A DNA stretch of 64,000 bases. Origin: Limanda limanda (lineage: Eukaryota; Chordata; Actinopteri; Pleuronectiformes; Pleuronectidae). The position numbers were made by a program, and so were the translations under genes. Below are positions 31,131-42,000 of this stretch, piece by piece. Position 1 is the stretch's first letter. Every line of letters starts with the position of its first letter. The DNA lies in assembly GCF_963576545.1 (NCBI RefSeq), contig NC_083651.1, positions 9,839,386-9,903,385 of the forward strand, read 5' to 3'. The notes under the pieces were generated by a model. It saw only the letters and a list, made by a program, of their open reading frames with translations, ran no database searches and was not told where the DNA came from.

Positions 31131-33448
31131 AAACTCATTTTATTTGGCACATAAAGACACACACGTTTATGAGACATAAACTAGAGATCAACTCACTTTA
31201 ATTCCACAATATGAATCAAAACCTACAACATTTTAAAATCTTTTTGAGTTTATCTCGGTGTGAAAAACAGATTTACACTTCAACAAACAAACCTAAATGT
31301 CAGTTTTTACCGACATTTGTCATCAAACATCATCACTCACCCAATCGCATTCACTCAAATCAGACTAATAAATTAGACATATTTCCTAACACGTGGACAC
31401 AGTAGTTAACACAACTGGCCAACAGCACTGACGTCACAACACATCACCGCAGGAGGAAGGAGGCAGGAAACAAACTGATGATTCAATAAACTTTAAAAAC
31501 ACCTAAGTTTAATTAGTTATTTTTTAGTTGTTTTATCAATAAATTCTGTTTGTAATGTTGTGACTGTTTATACTGATCTCTGTGGGACAGCTTCACTTTC
31601 TGTAGTTTCTTCCAGTTGCAGGTTGATTTGTTTCAGTTCACTCACAAAACGTGACCTCTGACCTCTGACAAGACGTGAGGCTCCTTCACATTATACGACA
31701 GCATACAGCTTTGTTCGAAACTGATAAGAGCTTTGCTGGCTTATAAAAGTCTCCATAAATTAAAATTAACGTTTTATATTTTAATACTGCCAGTTGAGAT
31801 AAATTAGAAACCATCCTCTGATGACTGATGATTATTTGTCAATGTAAGTGCTTTTTTATGCTCTGATTCGTGAGAAAATAAGGACATTCAGGGTGAACTC
31901 ATATTTTAGGATATTGTAGTTAGATTTTTCTTCCATAAACTCTAAGTGATTATCATTTTTGTTTTGGGAATTACCAGACAACGTATTTCAGCACAGTTTC
32001 CAACCAAATACAGAATAATTTAAACTGGTTTTAAGTATAATTATCCTGATTAGAAATATCTATATAAGGTGGAAATATTGTTTAGGTCTCATCAGTATTA
32101 CATAATATAATGACATGTATTATATGTAACAGAGAAGATGGGTATATTTATTATTACCTAATTAATTAGCTTAATTTCTTTGGTCTATAATGTTTTAGAA
32201 AACGATGACAATGCCTGTCATACTTTTCCACATCCCAAATTGATGTTTTCAAATTGCTTTTTCAGAACAAAAAACATTAAAATTCTTTTACAATGTTTTG
32301 AATCTAATGCAAAATCTAACTGAAACTTATAGAGAAATAAATGTTTTAAATTGTCGATTATCGAACACGTCTGTGGTTAAGTTATCTTTTCGTTGCGTTA
32401 TTGTGTCAAAAATCTTACAGAGTGTGAATGTTTCGTCTGTTCAGAGTCTGTGACATGAAATCATTAGAAAAATATAGCAACGGTTCTCAAGATGAAGTCC
32501 AGGGACCTGGAGGAGGACGCTGAGGGCATCAGACAATCCACAGCAGAAGAGTTAAAACAGAGATTATTTAAAAAATGTTGATTATGTCTAAGAAAGTTTA
32601 TCAAATGGTAGATTTTGTTGCCTCCCTATATTTATATTTCATACTTGAGGATCCCTGGTCATGTATTTCTAGTGGTGTCCATGTTTGAGTCCCTGGTTTG
32701 ATCAGTTCCTCTGTTAACCAGCAGGCGGGGCTAAAGGCCAAGGACAGTTTCACCCTGTTCGTTTACATGTAATTGACAAAACTAATTCACTCTTCAGGAA
32801 CTGGAGTCGTCCATTAAAACGACTGAATTAGTCAAGTGACTCTAAAGTCTGAGAAAAATGTTTTCATTTTGTAATGGTACAAAAACACTCAACGTCAAAC
32901 TCAAACACTGATATGTACAAATTTATACACACTTCAAATCAGAGGAAATTCGTTTCCCTGGTGTCTCACTCTTGACTGTGGCAGTGACATTGGTTGTTAA
33001 CTAACTAATCATCACACTATACAACTAATTTTTTCTTTTTTTACATCAAATGTATACAATATTTACAAATAAATATGTTTTACTCTCTCAGTGCTCAGGA
33101 TAAACAAACAGGAAGAAGAGCGTTTGATCCTATTGAGGATCCTTGTGTCTCTGACTGAAAAATTAATGATGTTTTCCAGCTCTTTAAAGCAGATCAATTG
33201 TTTGATTCAGTTTTTTCAAAACCTTATATTTTTATATATTTTTTTCAAGTTACATTTTTAACTTGTAGGTAACTTGTTTATTTTTTTCGTTTTTTAATTT
33301 GAGCTGATAATCAGAGTCACAGTCCTGCAGATGTTTGTCCACATCTCGTTCTGGAGTGTTTGAAATGTGTGTTTCTAAGTGTCCACACAGGAAACTGTTC
33401 AGTGTGTATATGAACATAATAATATTAATAATAATAAGTCCATTCAGT
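31131..33448 (-). other. fzd5: Probable fzd5 3' UTR
   Basis: AT-rich DNA downstream of the fzd5 stop on the minus strand. Minus-strand AATAAA signals are read from TTTATT at 31139-31144 and near 33277. No other gene is visible. The true 3' end is not determined. A decayed repeat fragment lies near 32480-32540. Confidence 0.35.
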
Positions 33449-35215
33449 TCATATATGAGAGGGAGCAGCTTTGTGATACATCCCTGATGTCAGCCCAGTT
33501 CCAGTGTGTCCAGTTAAAGCAGTACTGGCCTCACTGTACATGGAGGGGGGAGCCGTGGCCTTCTGCAGCCAGCAGGGGCAGCATCGAGCCACAAACCTCC
33601 TCCAGGACTCCAGGGTTTTGCCTGACCAAATCCACACTCCTGAGGTGATGCCCACCACCAAGCACATGAAGTACTTGAGCATGAAGACGGCGTAGTCCGG
33701 CCCAAGGCCCGAGCGCTGGCGCTCAGTCGGGCAGGAGCAGGCCAAGGCTCGCTCCCAGCCGGGCCTGTAGTGCTGCTCGTAGACCAGGCAGGCCACCACG
33801 ATGGTGGCAGGGACGGTGTAGAGCACCGTGAAGAGCCCAATGCGGATCATCAGCCGCTCCAGTTTGTCCGTCTTGGTGCCACCTTGCTTGATGATGCTTC
33901 TGATGCGGAAGAGAGAAACAAAACCTGCGAGCAGGAACAGAGAACCAGTGAAGAGGTAAACCACCAGAGGAGCAAGTACGAATCCCCTGAGGTTCTCCAG
34001 ACTCTGGTTCCCCACGTAGCAGATCCCAGCCACAGGGTCCCCATCCACAGAGCTGAGGGCCAGGACCACGATGGTCTTGACGCTGGGGATGAGCCAAGCG
34101 GCGAGGTGGAAGTACTGAGAGTATCCAGCAATGGCCTCGCTGCCCCACTTCATCCCTGCAGCCAGGAACCAGGTGAAGGACAACACCACCCACCAGATGG
34201 AACTGGCCATGCCGAAGAAGTACACCAACAAGAAGACCAGGGTGCAGAGAGCCGGGCCTGTGGTGTCGTAGAGGATGTGCAGCTGGTCTCCACCACCACC
34301 AGCAGCACCAGTGGAACCACAGGCCACCCGCTCATGACCTGCCACCAGGCGGATGATGTAACCCAAGGAGACGAAGAGGTAGCAGGCAGCCAGGAAGATG
34401 ATGGGCCTCTCTGGGTACTTGAAGCGCTCCATGTCAATGAGGAAGGTGGCCACAGTGGTCAAGGTGGAGACGAAGCACAGCACCGACCAGAGGCCCACCC
34501 AGAAGCTGGTGAAGGCCCGTTCATCCGCCGAGAAGTAGTGCTGGTGGCAGGGCTGGGCACAGTTGGCCAGGGGCCCGGTCTGCACCCGGCCGTACAGGGC
34601 GTGGGACTCCCTCTTGATGGGGACCAGGGGGTCTCTGCAGCGGCACTCCCTGTCACACTTAGGGGGGCTCGGGGGTCTGGTCCGGCCTTTAGGGGTGGGC
34701 TTGGGGAACGGGGGTGCCAGGGTGGTGGTCTCGCTGCTGTTCTGGTCCATGCACAGGGTCTCGTCCCCCAGCTGAGGGAGTCTCTCGCAGCTCATCCTCT
34801 CCGGCCACTCGAAGCCGTACTGGCTCATGAGGGGGGAGCAGCCGCGCTTGGCCCGCTCGCACACCGAGCGGCAGGGGGGCAGCGGCTTGCGGTAGTCCGG
34901 CAGGCAGATGGGGGTGTACATGCTGCACAGGAAGAAGAGCAGGTCCGGGGAGCAGTGGATGCGCACCAGGGGCCAGAACTGGTGCACCTCCAGGCCCACC
35001 TCCTCCTGGGTGTCGTGGTTGAACTGGTTGGGCATGTAGGTCAGGTTGTAGACGATGCCCTTGCACATGGGCACCGTGATGGGCTCGCAGACCAGGTCCT
35101 TGGAGGCGGCGGAGGTGAGACCGAAACCAAGGAGGAAGAGCAGGAGAGAAAACACGAGGGGCACCGGGCTGCGTGGTGGGTCCCTCACCATGAGTGCCAT
35201 GGGGAAAAACCTCAT
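33449..35215 (-). CDS. fzd5: FZD5, Frizzled-5 Wnt receptor
   Basis: Seven-transmembrane class F receptor that binds Wnt at the cell surface and signals through Dishevelled. It is a single coding exon of 588 residues, as is usual for FZD5. A hydrophobic signal peptide (~15-38) is followed by the cysteine-rich domain with all ten cysteines (C43, 51, 88, 97, 104, 115, 119, 126, 143, 155) and the MPNQFNHDTQ motif. Asn57 is in a glycosylation sequon. A Pro/Thr-rich linker (~160-188) leads to transmembrane segments from ~235 to 525. The Dishevelled-binding KTLESW motif is at 533-538. The tail ends PSHI, a possible PDZ-binding end (human ends LSHV). The CRD and core (FLIDMERFKYPERPIIFLAA) match FZD5 rather than FZD8. 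A Gly-rich stretch (GSTGAAGGGGD, 300-310) enlarges an extracellular loop. The start could also be Met6. A long antisense frame across it is a codon-bias shadow. Confidence 0.96.
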   Translation of the reverse strand: MRFFPMALMVRDPPRSPVPLVFSLLLFLLGFGLTSAASKDLVCEPITVPMCKGIVYNLTYMPNQFNHDTQEEVGLEVHQFWPLVRIHCSPDLLFFLCSMYTPICLPDYRKPLPPCRSVCERAKRGCSPLMSQYGFEWPERMSCERLPQLGDETLCMDQNSSETTTLAPPFPKPTPKGRTRPPSPPKCDRECRCRDPLVPIKRESHALYGRVQTGPLANCAQPCHQHYFSADERAFTSFWVGLWSVLCFVSTLTTVATFLIDMERFKYPERPIIFLAACYLFVSLGYIIRLVAGHERVACGSTGAAGGGGDQLHILYDTTGPALCTLVFLLVYFFGMASSIWWVVLSFTWFLAAGMKWGSEAIAGYSQYFHLAAWLIPSVKTIVVLALSSVDGDPVAGICYVGNQSLENLRGFVLAPLVVYLFTGSLFLLAGFVSLFRIRSIIKQGGTKTDKLERLMIRIGLFTVLYTVPATIVVACLVYEQHYRPGWERALACSCPTERQRSGLGPDYAVFMLKYFMCLVVGITSGVWIWSGKTLESWRRFVARCCPCWLQKATAPPSMYSEASTALTGHTGTGLTSGMYHKAAPSHI

Positions 35216-35653
35216 TCTATTAAACTAGAAATCTAAACTAATTGAGAGGATAAAAGAGTAATAAAAGTGAAGGAAAAGTTGGATTTAACTCATGATTTCA
35301 TGTCTGAAGCCTGAAAGAAATCCTCGCCCTCATGCGTCTCTGTGATTTGAACGAGTTCCGAGTCTGACGGTGAATCCGCTGAGTCCCTGCAGCTCCACCA
35401 GCGAGCTGTCAGTCATTCACCAGAGCTGCAGCAATCATTGTGGAGAAAGTTCATCTCCGCCGGTCACGATCCAATCACTTTAACAACCCTAGGACATTGT
35501 CCCCGGGACTGTCTGTCCCCGGCGGCTCCTCCACGCAAGAAAAAGTAGCATCGTGAGACTCAAACAAGGTGAAAATGAGACAAAATGAGTCCAGGAAAGT
35601 GTGAGAGACTAGGATATCACAATTAAAATCTTTAGAGAGGGAAATAAAAGTCC
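35216..35653 (-). promoter_or_regulatory. fzd5: fzd5 5' leader/promoter region
   Basis: Sequence just upstream of the fzd5 ATG on the minus strand, moderately CpG-containing and free of repeats. No TATA box or clear transcription start can be assigned. If the tentative + strand gene at 35654-40190 is real, this would be a shared divergent promoter. Confidence 0.4.
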
Positions 35654-38600
35654 ATGAACTCAAAAGTCTCCAGTCAGTCCGTCTGGATTCTGGTGCGTAA
35701 AGACGCAGCTGGACGCGTCCTCTCCGGGTTTATTCCCTCAGGAACACGGAACAAGGCTGAAAACACATGTTTGTTTTGTTTTCTTCATAAAGTTACAGGT
35801 GTGTTTTCTCTGCTGCTACGACAACCCGATGATAATCCACAGTTTCCTTCAGGTGGAGAGAGAATCCGAAGCTCCCGGTGTTTGACAGAGCTGCAGCTTC
35901 TCTGAGCCTCAGGACGAAATAAAGTCTGAGTGAAGCTGCAGATTCTCATCACACCGAGGGAGGCGTTCACAGGCAGTGGGAAATAATACAACTCAAACAT
36001 GACTGAGCGTCAGGATGAATATCAGGATTGATATTACAGGCCCCCGTTTGATGGAAGAGGGGGATTTAAAATTTAATCAAACTGACAGTTTTGCCATTAA
36101 AATTACAATATGATTCGAAAAGATTCAACGCAACTTTATTAATCCTGAAGGCAATTTAGGCTATAAACACAAGATACAGACGTGCGACTTACAAACATCC
36201 ACTAAACAATAACACAATATAATAATAAACTTTTTTCATTCAGCACTTTCAAAACAGTCACAAGGTGCTTTACAAGTTAAAAATGAAAAAGTGAAGGAAA
36301 ACAATTAGAAACTATTTAAGAAGTACAAAGATAAACAAGATTAAAATAGATGTTAAGATCAAACAAGAACATAAAGGAGGTGCTCTGTAAATGAGCATTT
36401 AACTTTAAAAAGAAAACATCTTAGACATTATGAATATTTAGTCACATACTGTTTTTCACCTGGTTTAATTATTCATTACCAGTCGTAAACTCCTTTGTCA
36501 AAGACTATATTAAACCTGTGTCTACTGTAATCTGCTCTATAAAAGGTACAGAAATGCATCAACTACACATTAAATAGCGACCATCTTTATTGTGTCATTC
36601 CCCTAAAGGGCGATTAATTACAAAGTAAGGACATTTTAAGCAATTAAAATTGTTGTTTGACCATTTTTACCAATGCAATATTTTCACAGTTACCCAATTA
36701 TTAAGCTTTTATTAATTGTTGACATTTGTTTCTGTTTATTTTCTGCAAATCAACCTCATGGAGCCAAATAATGTAACTCAGAGTTTCCAAATTGATTTAC
36801 ATTATCAATCAGAATTATGTCCAACTCAGCCTGTCAGCAATAATAACATGTGTGGACATTATATACGATCAGTAATACATCTATAAAATTATATATCATT
36901 TGACTTTAGCAAACACTTTTTGTTGTGAAATATCTGAATTTCTATTTTAGTTTAATCTTTTAGAGTTTTTTCTGCAAAACAATGTCCCTAATTCCTTCAT
37001 CATCAGATTGCACATGATACATTCTCAATATCTTAATATAATCTTAAAAAACTCTTCACGCTAATCTGGACTTGTTAATCATGAATATATTTTTGTGAAA
37101 ATGTACATTTTCAGGTTATCTTTCCTAGGTGAATCGGCTTATGATTTCAGAGTACGATTGTCACCAACTGCCCATGAACGCAACACTGAGTTGTCTTTAT
37201 GACTTCCTGCATCAGGAGGTTGGAGTTTACCAGGGGAGCTTGAAGGTATTAGATGATGGATCAGGTCTCTCCACCTACTGACACACACACACACACACAC
37301 ATACACAAGCACACATACATACCAATTAAAACTTGATCATAGTGTCAATATCTACAGTAATAACATATTTACTCATACTCGCATGTTTTATTTCATACCT
37401 ACATAATTTATTCTTTATCTTATGGATTTTCTGTGATGCTCACTCGTCTCTTCTTCACTACCAACATGTCTCATATAAACATTTTACATTGACTGTCGGT
37501 CAGTTCTGTTTTCTTTCTGTTTTCCCTCTAAACTCAAATCACATGTGTCTTTCCGATGAGTACCAGCTAATATTTCATGTCCGGTCATGACACATGTTTA
37601 GGGACAGGTATAATGGAAAAATTTATATATGATTCACACACACACACACACACACTGTAATCTCATCAGTTTAACACCTGCACTCAGTGTGTTTGTGGTT
37701 GGTTGTGTTAACACTGAAGGTAAATCCAGGACAGATCATCATTAACGGTAAATTATGCTCTGATACATTTAATGCAACATATAAAACATTGTGCATATAA
37801 GATTTGTGCAGAACAATTTATTAGAGTTTACAAAGACATTGTCAGCGAGCACATTTCATATAATGACGACTGAGTTGATGCAAGGAAAAACAATTATATT
37901 TCAAAAAAACATATTTATGATGTCTGAACACAAGCATGGGCTCAATAGCTGTGGTAAAAAAAAAAAAAAAATACAGTCTGAAGTGTGAATAGTTTTATTT
38001 ATTTCAATCAGGACACATTTAATCAAACACAGAATGTAAACGAGAGGACAAAAATGATCAGACTTTTCATATCAACCTTCAATATTTCACAGTGTGCAGA
38101 GTTACAGACACATCTTATCCAATCATAAAAATAAAAGTATTGTTGTTCAATAACCAGTCGGCTTCAATTGCCAACATGCACCAGTGTGTGTGGAGACAAC
38201 TTGAATAGAAGTAGAAGGGGAAGTTTGAGGTAACTTCAGAAAACAACTAAATCAAAATCACTGAAGAACTCTGGAGCCCTTATGACTCTGCTTTTGCTCT
38301 TTCTGCACACATGGAGTCATTTTCAACATCGGACAAAGGTCACAACGCTCACCGAGGGACAAAGGTCTCATAGGGTGTGTGTGGTTGTGGTGGAGGTGTG
38401 TGTCTCTGTGTGTGTGTGGTAGTAGTGCAGGTGTGTGTGTGTTCCCGCTCTTATATCTTAGTGAGAACCATTTTAAGCATAGACCCTAAAGAGTGAGGAC
38501 ATTAAGGTTTTAGAGTTAGGGTTAGAATTAGGTTTGGATGGTTAGTTTAAGGGGCTAGAGAATGCATTATGCCAGTGAGTGTCCTCACTGAGATAGAAGT

Positions 38601-40190
38601 ACTAACGTGCATGTGTGTTTGTGTGTGGGTGGTAGTAAGGAAGGTGTGTGTGTGTGGGTGGTAGTAGGGAAGGTGTGTGTGTGTGTGTGTGCTCAACATA
38701 TCAGCCAAGACAAGTCACTTGTGGTCTGATTCACCTCCACTCAGGTGACTTTGATAAATGAAAGCAAACAGTGAAGAGTTCATGTGTAAAGCCTGGCTGG
38801 CATCAATGTCCTAAGTCCACATACACACAAACACACATAAATATATGTCATTAGTTACAGTGATTTTCCCATGCAGCTGGCCGGCCTGTTTGACTTGGAC
38901 TTGAGCAAGAATGCACGGAGACGTGACCTGAATCCCTGGCTGATGAGGTAACTACGGGACACACACACACACACAAACACACACTCAAATCTGCACTTCT
39001 GTGTTCACTGATTGACATACTGACTTACTCGGTCTGTTACTTTAACCATTGCATGTGAACCTTAGCTCCAACACTTTGGATTTGTCGAATGTCCATTTTA
39101 AAAAGACCTGGACAAAAAAGTCTATTAAAGTCTAAGTCTTCACAGAGAGCAACAGCAGCTTTTCAATGTGGAGGTCAGAAATTATGATGTTTGGAAGAAA
39201 CAAAATGCACAGGACACAAATCCTCCACCTGCAGAAACAATGATCCTAAACAACCTTGTTCACGGTAAATCACAGGTTTGGGTTTTTGTTTTCCCCAGCA
39301 TGCATTGCTGTTTTAGACATTTCTCTGTTTTACCGTCTGGATTCCACATGCATCCACTCAGATTGCAGTGAGGAGGGGGAACTACACATCAACAGCGTAA
39401 CTCTGACAACAAAAGCAGGAGAGATGTTTGCTCACGTTGACGAATCACCTCAGTCAAACAAGCCCCGAGTCGCCACATGTTGCTTTTCATGAGCGAGGCG
39501 GAGTGGGCGGGTGAAAGAAAACAACCACAAGAGTAATTTGTAAGGAGCGAAACAGTTCTGTAGTGAGGTTACATCATGGGTAATTTAATAACCTGAAGGT
39601 GAGTTCACACTGGACACAAAGCAAAGATTACGAGAGTGAATCGAGTCAATAGACAGATTCGTTTTAACATGTTTCATCTCTGCCTCTTCAGTAGTGACAT
39701 GTAACATACGTGTAACATGTAACATACGTGTAACATATGTGTAACAAACGTCTACTAAACTGAAGAACTTATTTATCAACCATTTACATTTTATGCTACT
39801 TAATACTTTCTGGAGGATACACCAAATCCCTTCACCAGATTTCAATAAAAATCTATTCTGCAGGTTTTGCATAATCCTGCTGACAAACGGCAATAAAACG
39901 TAACCTCCTAAGTGAAGGTAACACAAAATACATATAGAGAGACTTTATAGGAGATACATCGGAATCAATATGGAAATTACTGACATTCTTTAATTTATAT
40001 GCAGAAAATTACAGGGATTTTGGTTGGCACCTCATCTGACTTTGTAATTTAGGTTGTTATGTTTTTTCTGGAAGGAATCTGGATTTATGAATTTAGTATT
40101 TATAAGTATTGAAAACTTCCCCCCCAAAATGTTATACTGTTTTCTTCTTTTTTTTCCAGCGACTTCAGTGATCCCCTGAGTGAAATCCCG
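35654..40190 (+). CDS. Tentative unrecognised multi-exon gene, divergent from fzd5
   Basis: I do not recognise this gene. Four exon-like pieces have good splice sites and compatible phases. They are 35654-35798 (ATG start, donor ACAG|GTGTGT, phase 1), 37151-37245 (acceptor GATTTCAG, donor AAG|GTATTA), 38877-38947 (acceptor TTTTCCCATGCAG, donor GAG|GTAACT, phase 2) and 40160-40190 (acceptor TTTTTTTTCCAG, donor CCG|GTGAGG, phase 0). Exon 2 encodes YDCHQLPMNATLSCLYDF onward. Exon 3 encodes LAGLFDLDLSKNARRRDL and NPWLM. Exon 4 encodes DFSDPLSEIP. Exon 1 is the weakest, because it overlaps the fzd5 5' flank and its peptide is not distinctive. The 3' end is not found. An ANESAYEIPARADNMQIR-stop frame at 40849 and a frame after the acceptor at ~43146 both fit the phase but are weak. 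The peptide has tribasic ARRR but no clear family. It could be chance, a decayed gene or a lineage-specific gene. Confidence 0.3.
36120..36310. repeat. Decayed interspersed repeat fragments
   Basis: 'aactttattaatcctgaagg' resembles a retroposon tail, and 'caaggtgctttacaagttaaaaatg' resembles the block at 8125-8150 in the pre-creb1 duplication. No coding capacity is seen. Confidence 0.45.
37281..37302 (+). repeat. (AC)n microsatellite
   Basis: Roughly ten AC units, with another AC run near 37637-37655. Confidence 0.85.
38380..38700 (+). repeat. GT-rich minisatellite around a repeat fragment
   Basis: Irregular 'ggtgtgtgtgtgtgggtggtagtaggga'-type units flank a segment (38450-38600) containing 'tatcttagtgagaaccatttt' and 'gtcctcactgagatagaagt', which resembles a common fish repeat. 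The TTAGGG-like triplet at about 38515 is too short to be a telomere remnant. Confidence 0.65.
39705..39752 (+). repeat. Short tandem repeat, TAACATACGTG-type
   Basis: Four to five imperfect copies of an 11-18 bp unit (tgtaacatacg / tgtaacatgtaacatacg). Confidence 0.75.
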
Positions 40191-40433
40191 GTGAGGAAGT
40201 TGTTTAATGCTTTATGACATTTGATGGAAAAACACATTTTAATGGTTAGTTGAGTAGAAAAACAGTGGATGTACCCTTTAACACTGACAAAAGCACAGGG
40301 ACAATCTGCTCTGCTCAGACCTGCTGAAAGCTCCGACACGGCCAAACGAGCCCCTGAACAACCAGGTCACTGGGAACACTGGGGCCCAGCCAGCTTTTGT
40401 GTAGCAGCTCGCTAAACGTCGGGGCGGAGGGGC

Positions 40434-40435
<2 letters not shown>

Positions 40436-40497
<62 letters not shown>

Positions 40498-40507
40498 TGT
40501 GTGTGTC
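40436..40507 (+). repeat. (TG)n microsatellite
   Basis: About 30 uninterrupted TG units to 40496, then TCTGTGTGTGTC. Cys-Val frames across it are not genes. Confidence 0.95.
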
Positions 40508-40689
40508 AAAGTCATACACTCTCCTCATGTCGGGAGAGGCCCGGTCCTTCCCTCCTCTGTGACCATTGTCCACCTCCCTCCTCCTCCTCCTCTTTTTCTT
40601 CCCTCCGTCCTCTTTTCCTCCTTAAACTGTCTTTTGTTTTCATTTTCATTGGCATTTCTGCTCCGTCGTTGTTCGGGCCTTAAATGAGT

Positions 40690-40960
40690 CTTGACTGGCC
40701 CGCGGGCCACTGGAGAAGCACAAAGGACTCCGTTCTACTCGCTACAGTTGATCCATTGTGGGCGTCCCACAATGCACTAATTGGCGATGACAATTAAGCG
40801 CGGTCGACACTCAGCTTCAATTTGCCCAAAGCTCGACATACATCACAGGCAAATGAGTCAGCCTATGAAATTCCTGCTCGCGCAGACAATATGCAGATTC
40901 GCTGAGGCAGGTGAACTCGTTTGGAAGTTCTGTCTTGACCTCGAAACCAGCGGTTGAGAA
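40690..40960. promoter_or_regulatory. Candidate conserved non-coding element upstream of fzd5
   Basis: A non-repetitive, balanced-composition block between two repeat-rich stretches. It has a perfect 9-bp inverted repeat CATTGTGGG-CGT-CCCACAATG (40754-40774) whose ends are SOX-type CATTGT/ACAATG cores. Homeodomain cores follow (CTAATTGG 40777-40784, CAATTAAG 40791-40798), then TGAGTCAGC (AP-1/MAF type) at 40854-40862. Conservation cannot be tested here, so the call rests on composition and motif density. Confidence 0.3.
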
Positions 40961-41230
40961 AACAGACTCATCACAAGGTCCATTCAGTGTCTGCTCTGGA
41001 GGTTTCGATCATTTCACACAGTCTATATCCAGTTTTCAAGAAAATAATAGAAATTGGTGAGAGAATTGGAAACCAACACTGAAATTCAAGGACAACTGAA
41101 AAAACATCTGTTGAGGAACATCATGTCATATGTGGTCTGAGCTCTGTTGAGTAAAATAACTTCTACAATGATGTAATCTATTACATTATAAAAGTCCCAG
41201 ATTCAGAATCCTTTAGGTGTTCAAGAAGCA

Positions 41231-41710
41231 CTAAACCGGAGTGTTCTAACCATAGTCTATATAACATCTCCACTTCCTGCCACTGAATAAATTTGAAGCC
41301 AAACTATCCTCGATTCAGGCGCCGCCATCTTGGATTTTTTATGTCATTCGGAGCCAGAGTCTGCGCAGTGGTGGTCGTGGTGTGAATCTGTGTGTAGCCA
41401 CTGATGAAGGCCCTTGACCGATCCATAGTCAGTCTCTCAATCATGATGTTTAACCCTGTTTTAATGTCATCAAATAACTAATTAAAACCACACCTATCAG
41501 AAAAATTCATACTTAAATGACAGAAAACATCTTTGAGAATGTTGATGTGTACTTTGACTTTTTAGATTGGCCCATGTCCTACCTGCTTACATGGAGGAGG
41601 CGGGGTTAAAGACCTATACTGCAGCCAGCCACCAGAGGTTTTGGCTTCACTTTTGAGGAGCAGTCACATCCATCTTTAAATAGAACCAATGGTTTCAAGA
41701 GTGGTTTTAA
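41231..41710 (+). repeat. Interspersed repeat, forward copy
   Basis: Contains 'gccgccatcttggatttttt', 'ttagattggcccatgtcc', 'catggaggaggcggggtt' and 'ggcttcacttttgaggag'. The same blocks occur reverse-complemented at 57436-57620, which shows a dispersed family. It is non-coding. Confidence 0.75.
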
Positions 41711-42000
41711 AAGTTAAGCTGAGTGACTTTTTTTATCCAGTTTACCTGTTACCCGTTAACTTAATTTAAAATCAAAACTTTAAATACTTGAAATCCTTAA
41801 AAAAGTCACGCATACCTTTGCAGAGGTGCTCATAACAAGATATTGTACATGGCTTGTGTTTCTAGCTTTCGTGTTAGCAACGATGCAAGCAAACATCAGC
41901 ACTTATTATTTAGCCCGTAACCTTTTAAGTAAAATACACTTGCAAAAAAATTGACAAACAATTCAAAGGTTTCGAACATGTTCACTTTTACGAACTTTGT

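Noticed and set aside
32474..32570. 29-codon ATG frame starting MKSRDLEEDAEG
   Set aside because: The surrounding 'aacggttctcaagatgaagtcc' looks like a decayed, common interspersed repeat ('ggttctcaa...ggtcc...gggacc' type). The frame is short and has no context.
33770..35236. 488-codon + strand open frame antisense to fzd5
   Set aside because: It mirrors the GC-rich, conserved fzd5 exon. Its Gly/His/Glu-rich peptide has no domain, so it is a codon-bias shadow.
38505..38540. TTAGGG-like words suggesting an interstitial telomere
   Set aside because: Only one or two units occur (also near 16170 and 53705), far too few for a telomeric tract.
38870..38950. Minus-strand reading of the 38.9 kb exon-like block (a YLISQGFRSRLRAFL-type tail)
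   Set aside because: It resembles a receptor tail by chance. The minus-strand acceptor is poor and no upstream transmembrane exons exist, while the + strand has better splice sites and matching phases.
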